This document shows positions 51,742 to 61,414 of a stretch of 64,000 nt of DNA, in pieces; position 1 is the stretch's first letter; each line of letters begins with the position of its first letter. The position numbers and the translations under genes were made by a program. Under the pieces are notes generated by a model. That model searched no databases, was not told the origin of the DNA, and saw nothing but the letters and a program-made list of their open reading frames with translations. This DNA comes from Acidisoma sp. L85 (GTDB lineage: Bacteria; Pseudomonadota; Alphaproteobacteria; Acetobacterales; Acetobacteraceae). The DNA lies in NCBI RefSeq assembly GCF_009765865.1, contig NZ_LMUQ01000064.1:23439-87438 (forward strand). Reading direction: 5' to 3'.

Positions 51742-54288
51742 TTACTTGTCGGATACCGCCGCAATCGCGCTCTTCGTGAGATTCTGTGTGATCTTCGCGT
51801 AGTCGTCCCAAGGGTTGGGTTCGCCGACGGCCGCCATCGCTTTCGGCAGGGTCATGACATTGGCGGCTTTGGTCTTCGCCAATTCATCCCAGGAGAGCGG
51901 CCAGGCGATTGGGGCGCCTTCGCGGGCGCGCGGGGAATAAGGCGCGATGGCGGTCGAGCCGCGTTCGTTGCGGAAATGGTCGATGAAGAGTTTGCCCTGA
52001 CGCTTGGCCTTGCTCATCGTGCCGACATATGTGGCGGGCTCATCCGTCACGATACGATCCACCAGCGCGGCCGAGAAGGCTTTCACCACGGGCCATTCGT
52101 GTTGCGGACGAATGGGGACGACGACATGGACGCCCTTGCCGCCGGATAGCAGCGGCAGGCTTTGCAGGCCGAGCGCATCCAGCACGTCGCGTAAACGGAC
52201 GGCGGCGGTTTTCACGCGTTCGAAACCGAAGCCCTCGTCGGGATCGAGATCGAAGACGATACGGTCGGGCTTTTCCAAAACCTTAAGCGCGCTGCCCCAG
52301 ATATGGAGTTCGATGACGCTCCATTGCGCGCCCGCGATAAGCGCGCGAGGTTCCTCGATATAGAGGTATTCCTCGTTCTGGTGCGTGGTCTTGACGGTCG
52401 TGTGCAGCCAGGCGGGATCCATGCCGCGCATCGGATGGCGCTGAAAGAAACGCTCATGCGCGATGCCGTCCGGGCAGCGGACCAGGCTTAGCAATCGGCC
52501 TTGCACGAAAGGCATCATGCGCGGGGCGGCGAGAGCCAGGTATTTCGCGAGATCCTGCTTGGTGATGCCGGCATCGGGAAAGAGCAGCTTCTCGGGATGC
52601 GTCAGGCGCACGCCGAGATCCTCGGGTTCCGCTGTCATTTTCTGCGTCTTCGCGGTTTTCGGTTTTGGCTTGGCGGGCGCCGAATCGGCCTTCGCCGGCG
52701 TCTCGCGGACCACTTCCTCGGCGGGCTTATCGGCGCGCTGGCCGAGATAGTGGCCCTGGCGGATCTGATTGTCGCGGGTCCAGCCGTTGAAGGCGATTTC
52801 GACCACGATATCGGGCTTTACCCAGCGCGCCTCGCGGATGATCTCGCGCGGGATCTCGATGGCGGGCGGCGTCTTGATGGCGCTTTTCGCAAAGGCCTCG
52901 CCGAGCGTGTTGAGCGTTTCCTCGGAGAAGCCGGAGCCGACGCGGCCGGCGTAGCGTAATTTTTCACCCTCATGGACGCCGAGGATCAGGGAGGAAAAGG
53001 GGCGCGCCTTATCCGATGGTCGGAAGCCGAGCACGACGAATTCCTGGCGATGCGCGACCTTGATCTTGAGCCAAGCTTCGCCGCGTCCGGAGCGATAGGG
53101 GCGGTCGGCGCGCTTCGCGATGACGCCTTCAAGGCCCTTCTCCCGCGCCATTTCCAGCATGGCGGCGCCATTGCCGTCGATGTGATCGCTATAGACGAGA
53201 ACGCCTTCTTTTTGCGCCGGTGCGAGAATCTGCTTCAAGCGTTCCTTGCGTTCGAGCAGGGGTTTGCCGCGCCAATCGGTCTTGCCGTCTTGCAACAGGT
53301 CGAAGGCGTAGTAGACGAGATTGTGGCGGTCTTCCGTCAGGGAGTTTTGCAACGCGCCGAAATTGCTGCGGCCCTCGGAATCCAGCACGACGATTTCGCC
53401 GTCGATCAGCACGCGGTCGAGGTCGAGGGATTTGACGGCGGCGATGATGTTGGGAAATTTCTCGGTCCAGTCGAGACCGGTGCGGGTATAGGCGTGCACG
53501 TCATCGCCGCTGGCCGCGAGTTCCGTGCGGTAGCCGTCATACTTGACCTCGAAGAGCCAGCCGTCGCTTTCCGGCACCGCATCGACGAGGCTCGCGAGTT
53601 GCGGCTCGACGAAGACCGGGCGTTTGCCGCGCTTGCCCTGTGCCTTGGCGGGTGCTTCGCCGCCCTCCTTGCCGCTGCGCCAGGCGCTGCCGGTGGCGGC
53701 GATGGCGTCGAGATCCCGGCCGCTGACGACGCTGTCGGGTTTCTCATCCACCAGGCTACGGGTCTCGTCGGCTTCCTCGTCGCGTTCCTTAATGAGCAGC
53801 CAGTTCTCGCGCTTCTCGTCGCTGGCGTGGCGCATCAGGACCAGCGCCCAGCGGCCGCGCATCTTTTGGCCGAAAAGGTTGAAGGCGATCTTGCCCTTTT
53901 CGAGTTCGGCATGGGGATCGCCGATCGGCTCCCAGCGGCCGGTATCCCACAGCATGACGGTGCCGGCACCGTAATTGCCTTTCGGGATGATGCCCTCGAA
54001 GCCGCCATAGTCGAGCGGATGATCCTCGGTCCGCACCGCGAGGCGTTTATCCTTGGTGTTGAGGCTGGGGCCTTTCGTGACGGCCCAGCTCAGCAGCACG
54101 CCATCGAGTTCGAGGCGGAAGTCGTAATGCAGCCGCGTCGCCGCGTGTTTCTGGACGACGAAGATGCCGATGCCGGGCTCGGTCGATTTGGCGCGCTTGG
54201 CCGCTGGCTTTTTGCCCTCCGGTTCGGGCGTCTCGTTGAAGCGCCGTTTCGCGTTGTAGGTTTCGAGCGAGCCGCGCGCGGTGGCCAT
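51742..54288 (-). CDS. ligD: ATP-dependent DNA ligase LigD (phosphoesterase-ligase-polymerase)
   Basis: The 848-aa repair enzyme has three domains in the order phosphoesterase (about 40-195; His48, His54, Asp56 and His90 match the metal site), ligase (about 230-525; adenylation Lys249 in KYDGYR, then LIDGEIV and GLEGVIAKR), and polymerase/primase (about 568-845; Asp680/Asp682 in FDLDPDEG). It seals and processes double-strand breaks with Ku. Its ATG overlaps the ku stop by one base. Confidence 0.95.
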   Translation of the reverse strand: MATARGSLETYNAKRRFNETPEPEGKKPAAKRAKSTEPGIGIFVVQKHAATRLHYDFRLELDGVLLSWAVTKGPSLNTKDKRLAVRTEDHPLDYGGFEGIIPKGNYGAGTVMLWDTGRWEPIGDPHAELEKGKIAFNLFGQKMRGRWALVLMRHASDEKRENWLLIKERDEEADETRSLVDEKPDSVVSGRDLDAIAATGSAWRSGKEGGEAPAKAQGKRGKRPVFVEPQLASLVDAVPESDGWLFEVKYDGYRTELAASGDDVHAYTRTGLDWTEKFPNIIAAVKSLDLDRVLIDGEIVVLDSEGRSNFGALQNSLTEDRHNLVYYAFDLLQDGKTDWRGKPLLERKERLKQILAPAQKEGVLVYSDHIDGNGAAMLEMAREKGLEGVIAKRADRPYRSGRGEAWLKIKVAHRQEFVVLGFRPSDKARPFSSLILGVHEGEKLRYAGRVGSGFSEETLNTLGEAFAKSAIKTPPAIEIPREIIREARWVKPDIVVEIAFNGWTRDNQIRQGHYLGQRADKPAEEVVRETPAKADSAPAKPKPKTAKTQKMTAEPEDLGVRLTHPEKLLFPDAGITKQDLAKYLALAAPRMMPFVQGRLLSLVRCPDGIAHERFFQRHPMRGMDPAWLHTTVKTTHQNEEYLYIEEPRALIAGAQWSVIELHIWGSALKVLEKPDRIVFDLDPDEGFGFERVKTAAVRLRDVLDALGLQSLPLLSGGKGVHVVVPIRPQHEWPVVKAFSAALVDRIVTDEPATYVGTMSKAKRQGKLFIDHFRNERGSTAIAPYSPRAREGAPIAWPLSWDELAKTKAANVMTLPKAMAAVGEPNPWDDYAKITQNLTKSAIAAVSDK

Positions 54289-55217
54289 CAGCTTGCCTTG
54301 CGCCGGGGTGCCGCTTTGGCTGGGGCGCGTTTGGGCTTCGGCGCGGGATCATTGGCGGGTGCCGCGGCAATCTGCTCGTTTTTCTGGGCGAGGCTGCGCT
54401 TGAGCGCGGCCACGAGGTCGATGACCTTGCCACTGCCCTCCGACTTGCCGTCATCCTCATCAACCGCGAGCGGTTTGCCGGTTTTGGCCTTTTCCTCGAT
54501 GAGGTCGCGGAGGGCCTCGGTGTATTTGTCGTGGAATTTGCTCGCGTCGAATTTCGCGGATTTGCGGGCGATCAACTCCTTGGCGAGATCGAGCAGTTCG
54601 GCATCCGCGTCGACATCGCTGATATCCGCGAAGAGCGGGGCGGCGGAGCGCACCTCATCGGTGAAGCGCAAAGTCTCCAGCATGAGACCGTCGCCGCAGG
54701 GCTTGAGGGCGGCGACATATTCGCGGCCACGCATGACGAATTGGCCGAGGCCCATTTTGTTGGTGGCCCTGAGCGCGTCTCGGAGGATGCAATAGCCTTC
54801 CTCGGCCAGTTCACCGTCCGGCAGAACGTAGTAGGGGCGGTCGAAGTAGATAGGATCGATTTCGCAATGGTCGACGAATTGCACCAGGTCGATGGTCTTG
54901 CGGGCTTCGATCTTGACCGAGTCGAGTTCCTCGTCGCTGAGCAGGACATAGTTGCCCTTGGAGATCTCGTAGCCCTTCATGATCCGGTCGGTATCGACGG
55001 GGCCTGAGCCGGGGGCGACCTTCTCGTAGCGGATGCGCTTGCCGGATTTCGGGTCGATCTGGTGGAAGGAGAGACGGGCGCCCGTCTTGATGGCGGAGAA
55101 GAGCTGCACTGAGACGGTAACGAGGGCCAGCCGGAGCGAGCCTGACCAGACCGGGCGCCCGGCGCCCGGCGGCGTGGTGCTATGGGTCGCTCGGCGGCGC
55201 GAGGCGGGTTTGGCCAT
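54288..55217 (-). CDS. ku: Ku protein (non-homologous end joining)
   Basis: The 309-aa Ku homodimer subunit has the core beta-barrel (RPVWSGSLRLALVTVSVQLFSA, then FHQIDPKSGKRIRYEKV) and the bridge region (DPIYFDRPYYVLPDG). The basic C-terminal tail (PKPKRAPAKAAPRRK) can recruit LigD and slide on DNA. I use ATG 55217 (MAKPASRRR); the track start at 55265 lies inside an inverted repeat. It is directly upstream of ligD. Confidence 0.93.
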   Translation of the reverse strand: MAKPASRRRATHSTTPPGAGRPVWSGSLRLALVTVSVQLFSAIKTGARLSFHQIDPKSGKRIRYEKVAPGSGPVDTDRIMKGYEISKGNYVLLSDEELDSVKIEARKTIDLVQFVDHCEIDPIYFDRPYYVLPDGELAEEGYCILRDALRATNKMGLGQFVMRGREYVAALKPCGDGLMLETLRFTDEVRSAAPLFADISDVDADAELLDLAKELIARKSAKFDASKFHDKYTEALRDLIEEKAKTGKPLAVDEDDGKSEGSGKVIDLVAALKRSLAQKNEQIAAAPANDPAPKPKRAPAKAAPRRKAS

Positions 55218-55222
55218 GCCCT

Positions 55223-55259
55223 GATCTTTCCCAGATACGAGTCGCATGTGGGAAAGATC
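55223..55259. promoter_or_regulatory. Perfect 11-bp inverted repeat ahead of ku
   Basis: GATCTTTCCCA (55223-55233) and TGGGAAAGATC (55249-55259) with a 15-base loop, ending 5 bp from the ku ATG. It could be an operator or an RNA hairpin in the ku leader that blocks initiation. No T-run follows, so it is not a terminator. Confidence 0.6.
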
Positions 55260-55413
55260 GGGCATCCCTCAAGGCATCGGCAAGTTGAGGGCGCGGCGCC
55301 GCAGGGCGGAGGTCGTTGGAGGGGCGGGCTGCTAGCCAAGGATGGCGCATGATTGCTGTGGCGACGCGGTGTGGAGACGACCCCCAGAGGTGACAGGGCG
55401 GCTCCCGCTGGGC

Positions 55414-55431
55414 AATATGTCTAGACATATT
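55414..55431. promoter_or_regulatory. 18-bp palindromic operator upstream of hutH
   Basis: AATATGTCTAGACATATT is a perfect palindrome whose centre GTCTAGAC fits the GT-N-TA-N-AC core of GntR/HutC-type sites. It ends 11 bp before the hutH ATG, overlapping the expected promoter region, and is followed by AGGAGGGG, the ribosome site. Confidence 0.65.
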
Positions 55432-55442
55432 AGGAGGGGTCC

Positions 55443-56978
55443 ATGGCTCTGGTTTTGACGCCGGGCGCGGTGCCGCTCGCGACGTGGCGGCGGATCTACC
55501 GCGAGGGCGCCGAGGGTCTGGCGCTGGCCGAAAGCGCGCGCGGACCGATCGCGGCGAGCGCCGCGGCCGTGGCGGCGATCCTGGCGCGGGGCGAGCCGGT
55601 CTATGGCATCAATACCGGCTTCGGGAAGCTCGCCAGCATTCGCATCGAGACGGCGGATCTGGAGCGGCTACAGCGGAACATCGTGTTGTCTCATGCCGCC
55701 GGCGTTGGCGCGGCGATGCCGCTGCCCATCGCGCGGCTGATGATGGCGCTGAAGCTTGCGAGCCTCGCGCAAGGGGCGTCTGGCGTGCGCCCGGAGACGG
55801 TGGCGCTGCTGGAGGCGATGCTGGCGCGGGATCTGGTTCCGGTCGTGCCCTCGCAGGGCTCGGTCGGGGCTTCGGGGGATCTGGCGCCGCTGGCCCATAT
55901 GACGGCGGCGATGATTGGCGTGGGCGACATCGTGGTTGCGGGCGAGCGGCGGCCAGCGCTGGCAGCACTGGCGGCGGCGGGGCTCGCGCCGCTCACGCTG
56001 GGGCCGAAGGAGGGGCTGGCGCTGCTCAACGGCACCCAGTTCTCCACGGCCTATGCGCTGGCGGCGCTGTTCGAGGGTGAGCTGCTGCTGGGCTCGGCGC
56101 TCGTCACCGGGGCACTCTCGACCGATGCGGCGCGGGGGTCAGACACGCCGTTCGATCCGCGTATTCATGCGCTGCGGCGCCATGTCGGGCAGATCGATGT
56201 GGCGGATGCGTTGCGGCGCCTCATGGCGGGCAGCGCGATCCGCGAGAGTCATTTCACCGGCGACGAGCGGGTGCAGGACCCTTATTGCCTGCGCTGCCAG
56301 CCGCAAGTGATGGGCGCGGCTTTGACCGTGCTGCGGCAGGCGGCGGCGACGCTCGGCACCGAGGCGAACGGGGTTTCCGACAATCCGCTGATCTTCCCGG
56401 AGACCGGCGAGGCGCTGTCGGGCGGCAACTTCCATGCCGAGCCTGTGGCTTTCGCGGCCGATATGATCGCGCTGGCGCTGTGCGAGATCGGCTCAATCGC
56501 CGAGCGGCGGGTCGCGATGCTGATCGATCCGGCGCTGTCGGGGCTTCCGGCTTTCCTCACGCCGCGACCGGGGTTGAATTCGGGCTTCATGCTGCCGCAG
56601 GTGACGGCGGCGGCGCTGGTTTCCGAGAACAAGCAGATGGCCTATCCGGCCAGCGTCGATTCCATTCCGACTTCCGCCAATCAGGAGGATCACGTTTCCA
56701 TGGCGGCGCATGGCGCGCGGCGGCTGTTGCCGATGGCGGCCAATCTTGGTCATGTGCTGGGCGTGGAGTTGCTGGCGGCGGCGCAGGGCTGCGACTTCCA
56801 CGCGCCGCTCGCTTCCTCCGGGCCGCTGGAGGCCGTGCGGCGGTTGCTGCGCGCCGAGGTGCCGACCTTGGATGAGGACCGGCATTTCTCGCCGGATATG
56901 GAGGCCGCTACGGCGCTTATCCGCAGCGGAGCCGTCATGAAGGCCGTCGGCCTTGCGCTGCCGAGCGTCAAGGCGTGA
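55443..56978 (+). CDS. hutH: Histidine ammonia-lyase
   Basis: The 511-aa enzyme converts histidine to urocanate. Ala143-Ser144-Gly145 form the MIO electrophile, and Tyr54 ([10 protein letters not shown]) and the MIO loop [15 protein letters not shown] are intact. [10 protein letters not shown] is also present. It is the first hut gene, preceded by a palindromic operator. It is separated from hutU by about 515 bp containing an antisense small ORF. Confidence 0.96.
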   Translation: MALVLTPGAVPLATWRRIYREGAEGLALAESARGPIAASAAAVAAILARGEPVYGINTGFGKLASIRIETADLERLQRNIVLSHAAGVGAAMPLPIARLMMALKLASLAQGASGVRPETVALLEAMLARDLVPVVPSQGSVGASGDLAPLAHMTAAMIGVGDIVVAGERRPALAALAAAGLAPLTLGPKEGLALLNGTQFSTAYALAALFEGELLLGSALVTGALSTDAARGSDTPFDPRIHALRRHVGQIDVADALRRLMAGSAIRESHFTGDERVQDPYCLRCQPQVMGAALTVLRQAAATLGTEANGVSDNPLIFPETGEALSGGNFHAEPVAFAADMIALALCEIGSIAERRVAMLIDPALSGLPAFLTPRPGLNSGFMLPQVTAAALVSENKQMAYPASVDSIPTSANQEDHVSMAAHGARRLLPMAANLGHVLGVELLAAAQGCDFHAPLASSGPLEAVRRLLRAEVPTLDEDRHFSPDMEAATALIRSGAVMKAVGLALPSVKA

Positions 56979-57101
56979 TTGCCGTGACTTCTGTGCCGGT
57001 CACAAGACGCGACGACCGAACCTTCATCTGCCCTCGCGGTTACTGGACGGTCAATGCAAAGCGAGTGCATTCCACATGCGCCGCGCGCCCAGCGAATAAT
57101 T

Positions 57102-57383
57102 TTAGCGCACGTTGGGTGGAAGAAAAGGGCCACGGGTTGGCCCGTCATTGAAGTAGTTCCGGTAATGCTCTTGTTGCCGCAAATACGTCATGGGCGGTTC
57201 TTTCGGCTTGCGCATTCGTTCCAAGGTCTGCCTCCAATGGCGCGTGAAGGTCTGAAGAATACTACCATCTTGCTTAGGCTTTGGCGGGCTTTGGGTAGTT
57301 TCGGGGTTGAAGGGTATAGACTCATTGTCGCGTATCGCGGCGCATTTTGATGCGGGCGATGAATCTGCGGGTGGTAGTTGCAT
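57102..57383 (-). CDS. Small protein of unknown function, antisense within the hut cluster
   Basis: The 93-aa ORF starts at ATG 57383 behind a very strong AGGAGG ribosome site, so it is probably translated. The product is polar and rich in Pro, Lys, Arg and Gln, with no signal peptide or membrane segment; it ends [16 protein letters not shown]. Base composition is lower in GC than flanking hut genes. I recognise no family. It is divergent from hutU and convergent with hutH. Confidence 0.6.
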   Translation of the reverse strand: MQLPPADSSPASKCAAIRDNESIPFNPETTQSPPKPKQDGSILQTFTRHWRQTLERMRKPKEPPMTYLRQQEHYRNYFNDGPTRGPFLPPNVR

Positions 57384-57440
57384 CGGAACCTCCTGAAAGC
57401 ATCAGTATACGGGATCGGTCTGAACTCACGCTTAAGGTGT

Positions 57441-57446
57441 TATAAT
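57441..57446 (+). promoter_or_regulatory. Possible -10 element for hutU
   Basis: A perfect TATAAT sits about 49 bp before the hutU ATG in the gap after the antisense ORF. The -35 at the right distance (around GTCTGA) is weak. It would give hutU-hutF-hutD a promoter separate from that of hutH. Confidence 0.35.
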
Positions 57447-57494
57447 GATAACGAAACAAACACGGGTGCGGCGGTTTCTTACGGAGCTCGCTTC

Positions 57495-59162
57495 ATGACA
57501 CGCTTGGACAACAGCCGTCACATCCGTGCTGCTACCGGCACGACGCTGAGCGCGAAGAGCTGGCTGACGGAAGCGCCGCTGCGGATGCTGATGAACAACC
57601 TGGACGCGGCGGTCGCCGAGCGGCCTGAGGAACTGGTGGTCTATGGCGGCATCGGTCGCGCCGCCCGCGACTGGAACAGTTTCGACCGCATCGTGGAGAG
57701 CCTGCGGAAATTGGAGAACGACCAGACGCTGCTGGTGCAGTCGGGGAAGCCGGTGGGCGTTTTCACCACACATGCCGACGCGCCGCGCGTGCTGATCGCC
57801 AATTCCAACATCGTGCCGGCCTGGGCGAATTGGGCGCATTTCCATGAGCTCGATCGCAAGGGCCTCATGATGTACGGCCAGATGACGGCGGGGTCCTGGA
57901 TCTACATCGGTACGCAGGGGATTGTTCAGGGCACTTACGAGACCTTCGTCGAGGTTGGGCGCCAGCATTATGGCGGCGATGTCGCGGGGCGGTGGATCCT
58001 GACGGGCGGCCTCGGCGGCATGGGTGGCGCGCAGCCGCTTGCCGCCGTGATGGCGGGGTTCTCGTGCCTTGCCGTGGAGTGTCAGGCGACGCGAATCGAG
58101 ATGCGGCTGCGTACGCGTTACCTCGATGTCCAGGCGAACGATCTGGACGAGGCGCTTGAGATCATCGCGCGCGCCAAGGCTGACGGAAAGCCGGTGTCGG
58201 TCGGGCTGCTCGGCAACGCGGCGGAGGTGTTTCCGGAGCTGATGCGGCGGGGCGTGAGGCCGGACGCGGTGACGGACCAGACTTCGGCGCATGACCCGCT
58301 GAACGGCTATCTTCCGGCGGGCTGGAGTGTCGCGGAATGGGAGGAGAAGCGGGATCGCGATCCGCAGGCGGTCATCGCGGCCTCGCGCGCCAGCATGGCG
58401 ACGCATGTGCGGGCGATGCTGGATTTCCATCGCGCAGGCGTGCCGGTGCTGGATTACGGCAACAATATCCGGCAAGTGGCGAAAGATGAAGGCGTCGCCG
58501 ATGCCTTCGACTTTCCGGGCTTTGTGCCAGCCTATATCCGGCCGCTGTTCTGCCGCGGCATCGGGCCATTCCGCTGGGCAGCGCTCTCTGGCGATCCGGA
58601 GGACATTTATCGCACCGACGCAAAGGTTAAGCAGCTGCTGCCGGACAACGCGCATCTTCACCACTGGCTCGACATGGCGCGCGAGAGAATCGCGTTTCAG
58701 GGATTGCCCGCGCGGATTTGCTGGGTGGGGCTGGGCGATCGGCACCGGCTAGGTCTTGCCTTCAACGAGATGGTGGCCTCGGGCGAGTTGAAGGCACCGA
58801 TCGTGATCGGGCGGGACCATCTCGATTCGGGTTCCGTCGCCAGCCCGAACCGCGAGACCGAAGCCATGCGGGACGGCTCGGATGCTGTCTCCGACTGGCC
58901 TTTGCTCAATGCGTTGTTGAATTGTGCGTCCGGGGCCACCTGGGTTTCGCTGCATCATGGTGGCGGGGTTGGCATGGGGTATTCGCAGCATGCCGGCATG
59001 GTGATCGTCGCGGACGGCACGCCGGATGCGGCACGGCGGCTGGCGCGGGTGCTGTGGAACGACCCGGCGACGGGCGTTATGCGGCATGCGGATGCGGGCT
59101 ATCCGGAGGCTTTGGATTGCGCGCGGGATAAGGGGCTGGATCTGCCGGGGATCTTAGGGTGA
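57495..59162 (+). CDS. hutU: Urocanate hydratase
   Basis: The 555-aa NAD-dependent enzyme converts urocanate to imidazolonepropionate. It has the NAD-binding [18 protein letters not shown] near 174 and the active-site Cys in [17 protein letters not shown] near 395-410. [15 protein letters not shown] at ATG 57495 is the usual N-terminus; the frame extends to 57378. Length equals the normal family size. Confidence 0.95.
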   Translation: MTRLDNSRHIRAATGTTLSAKSWLTEAPLRMLMNNLDAAVAERPEELVVYGGIGRAARDWNSFDRIVESLRKLENDQTLLVQSGKPVGVFTTHADAPRVLIANSNIVPAWANWAHFHELDRKGLMMYGQMTAGSWIYIGTQGIVQGTYETFVEVGRQHYGGDVAGRWILTGGLGGMGGAQPLAAVMAGFSCLAVECQATRIEMRLRTRYLDVQANDLDEALEIIARAKADGKPVSVGLLGNAAEVFPELMRRGVRPDAVTDQTSAHDPLNGYLPAGWSVAEWEEKRDRDPQAVIAASRASMATHVRAMLDFHRAGVPVLDYGNNIRQVAKDEGVADAFDFPGFVPAYIRPLFCRGIGPFRWAALSGDPEDIYRTDAKVKQLLPDNAHLHHWLDMARERIAFQGLPARICWVGLGDRHRLGLAFNEMVASGELKAPIVIGRDHLDSGSVASPNRETEAMRDGSDAVSDWPLLNALLNCASGATWVSLHHGGGVGMGYSQHAGMVIVADGTPDAARRLARVLWNDPATGVMRHADAGYPEALDCARDKGLDLPGILG

Positions 59163-59203
59163 GGGGGAACTAACTCCTTACGGTATTGGCAATGCCTCGC
59201 CGC

Positions 59204-59290
59204 CGTCATCCTCGGCGAAGGCCGAGGATCCACGCCTTACTCGCGGCCCGAAGGTAAGTCGTGGATGCTCGGCTTTCACCAAGCATGACG
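59204..59290 (+). repeat. Composite palindromic repeat, copy D
   Basis: CGTCAT, arm CCTCGGC-GAAG-GCCGAGG, central stem ATCCACGCCTTA versus TAAGTCGTGGAT, a degraded second arm GCTCGGCTTTCACCAAGC, and ATGACG. It has the same plan as copy A with more mismatches. It is between hutU and hutF. Confidence 0.8.
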
Positions 59291-59432
59291 AGTCGCCGCC
59301 ATTTGGTATGTGCCGCATGGCGAAGAATCGCCGCGCAATCAGCTGGCTCGGTTCCACCGTATTTCCGCCGTGGAGAGGTGGAGGGATTATGTTCCGCTTC
59401 TCCGCCACGCCGCCTCGATAAGGATATCGCCG

Positions 59433-60809
59433 ATGCCGTCGCTACTCGCGCCTTCCGCCCTTCTTCCGTCTGGCTGGGCGGAGGATGTGCGGATCGACAT
59501 CGCGCCTGACGGCACAATCGCCCAGGTCCGTGCCGATGCGGTTGAGGGTGCCGGCTGGGATGTGGAGCGCGTGGCGGGGCCTGTGGTGGCAGGGATGCCG
59601 AACCTGCACTCGCATGCGTTTCAGCGGGCCATGGCGGGTCTCGCCGAACGGAGGCGCGATCCCTCCGACAGTTTCTGGACGTGGCGGGAGACGATGTATC
59701 GCGCGGCGCATCGTGTGGGGCCGGAGGATCTCGCTGCGATCGCGGCGATGCTGTTCATCGAGATGCTCAAGGCGGGATACACCACGGTCGGCGAGTTTCA
59801 TTACCTGCACAACGATACCGACGGCGCGTTGTTCGCCGATCCCGCCGAGATGTCGGTGCGGCTGATCCAGGCGGCGGCCGAGACCGGGATAGGGATGACG
59901 CTCTTGCCCGTTCTCTATATGCGCGCGGGGTTTGACGGCGCGCCGCTTGAGCCGGCGCAGCGGCGGTTCGCGATGGATGAGGACCGTATGATGCGATTGC
60001 TCGGATCGCTGCGGCGGCATGCGCGGGGAATGGGCGGGCTGCGCATCGGCCTCGCGCCGCATTCGCTGCGGGCGGTGCCGGTGGAGGTCGTGCGGGCCAT
60101 GACGGCCGCGTTGCCGGATGAGACGCCGATCCACATCCATGTCGCCGAACAGTTGCGCGAGGTTGAGGACTGCCTTGCTAAGACCGGCGCGCGGCCGGTT
60201 GAGCTTCTGATGGTGGAGGCACCGGTGGGTCCGTCCTGGTGCCTCATCCATGCCACTCATGTCGAGCAGAGCGAGATCGAGGATATCGCGGCGAGTGGCG
60301 CGGTGGTCGGGCTTTGTCCCATCACCGAGGCCAATCTTGGCGATGGTCTGTTTCCGCTCGGGCCATTTCTTGCGGCGGAGGGGCGGTTCGGTATCGGCTC
60401 GGACAGCAATATCGCGCTCAATCCGTGGGAGGAGTTGCGGCTGCTGGAATATGGGCAGCGCCTCAGCCAGCGGCGGCGTGGCGTGGGGCTGCCGCCGCGC
60501 GCCTCGGGCAGTGTGGGCGCGGGCCTTTACCATGCCGCGGTGGCGGGCGGCGCAGCGGCGCTGGGGCAGCCGGTGGGTGCGCTCGCGCCGGGGTGCCGCG
60601 CCGATCTGCTGGTGCTGGATCGCTCGCGCCTGACGCAGCCTGAGGCGGAGGGGGATAACCTGCTCGACTGCGCCGTGTTCGGCGGGAGCGGGCTGCCGGT
60701 CCGGGACGTGATGGTGGCTGGTTTGTGGCGGGTGCGCGAAGGACGGCATCCGGCGGAGGAGGGCGTGCGGCCCCGCTTCCTGCAGGCTTTGCGGCACGTC
60801 AACCGCTGA
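59433..60809 (+). CDS. hutF: Formimidoylglutamate deiminase
   Basis: The 458-aa amidohydrolase converts formimidoylglutamate to formylglutamate and ammonia, the five-step hut route. Metal ligands are visible: NLHSHAFQRAMAG, HIHVAEQLREVEDC, IHATHVEQSE and the Asp in GIGSDSNIALN. It is closest to HutF rather than HutI because of the HSHAFQR motif and length. ATG 59433 gives the usual N-terminus; the frame to 59310 overlaps nothing but fits less well. It overlaps hutD by three bases. Confidence 0.9.
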   Translation: MPSLLAPSALLPSGWAEDVRIDIAPDGTIAQVRADAVEGAGWDVERVAGPVVAGMPNLHSHAFQRAMAGLAERRRDPSDSFWTWRETMYRAAHRVGPEDLAAIAAMLFIEMLKAGYTTVGEFHYLHNDTDGALFADPAEMSVRLIQAAAETGIGMTLLPVLYMRAGFDGAPLEPAQRRFAMDEDRMMRLLGSLRRHARGMGGLRIGLAPHSLRAVPVEVVRAMTAALPDETPIHIHVAEQLREVEDCLAKTGARPVELLMVEAPVGPSWCLIHATHVEQSEIEDIAASGAVVGLCPITEANLGDGLFPLGPFLAAEGRFGIGSDSNIALNPWEELRLLEYGQRLSQRRRGVGLPPRASGSVGAGLYHAAVAGGAAALGQPVGALAPGCRADLLVLDRSRLTQPEAEGDNLLDCAVFGGSGLPVRDVMVAGLWRVREGRHPAEEGVRPRFLQALRHVNR

Positions 60810-61414
60810 TGACGATGCGGATTGTCTTGCCGGAGGCGTTCCAGGCGATGCCCTGGCGCAATGGCGGAGGAACCACCTGGGAGATCGCGCGCGGCCGCCT
60901 GGGCACCGAATGGGCGACAGATGGCGCGTGGGATTGGCGCCTGAGCCTGGCGGAGATTGCTTCCGACGGGCCTTTCTCGGTTTTCCCCAATATCGACCGG
61001 CTGCTGACGGTGCTGTCAGGTGAGGGGCTCGCCCTTAGCCTTGGCGATGCGCCTGCGCGAATCCTGCGGCCCCTGGACGCGATTGCGTTCCCGGGTGAGG
61101 TTAGTGCCGTATGCCGTTTGCTCGCCGGGCCGACTCGCGATCTCAATCTCATGGTTGATCGCAGGCTTGCCCGTTACGCGGCGGGACTGACGCGGCCTGG
61201 CGAGATGGCACGGCTTGCGCCGGCTAGGGTGGGGCTGGTCGTCGCGCTGGATGGTCCGGTCGAGATCGGTATGGGCGACGCATCGCTCCTAGTGCCGGAG
61301 GGTGCCGTGGCGATGGTGGAGGCTGGAGAGGAGAGCATGGTTTTGGGCAGGGCGTTCTGGGCGCGGATCGAGGCAATCAGCGAGGAGCAAGACGGTCCGG
61401 AATGTGCCGCGTGA
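60809..61414 (+). CDS. hutD: HutD family protein
   Basis: The 201-aa cupin-like protein has the HutD signature MPWRNGGGTTWEIAR near 14 and WDWRLSLAEIASDGPFSVFP near 43, plus RDLNLMVDR. HutD is thought to moderate hut expression by binding a pathway intermediate. Its ATG overlaps the hutF stop, and its 3' end overlaps the next small lipoprotein gene by 13 bp. Confidence 0.9.
   Translation: MTMRIVLPEAFQAMPWRNGGGTTWEIARGRLGTEWATDGAWDWRLSLAEIASDGPFSVFPNIDRLLTVLSGEGLALSLGDAPARILRPLDAIAFPGEVSAVCRLLAGPTRDLNLMVDRRLARYAAGLTRPGEMARLAPARVGLVVALDGPVEIGMGDASLLVPEGAVAMVEAGEESMVLGRAFWARIEAISEEQDGPECAA

Noticed and set aside
52972-54795. 607-codon open frame antisense to ligD and ku
   Set aside because: Both sense genes have full catalytic motifs; the antisense product is repetitive Ala/Gly/Phe sequence typical of GC-rich shadows.
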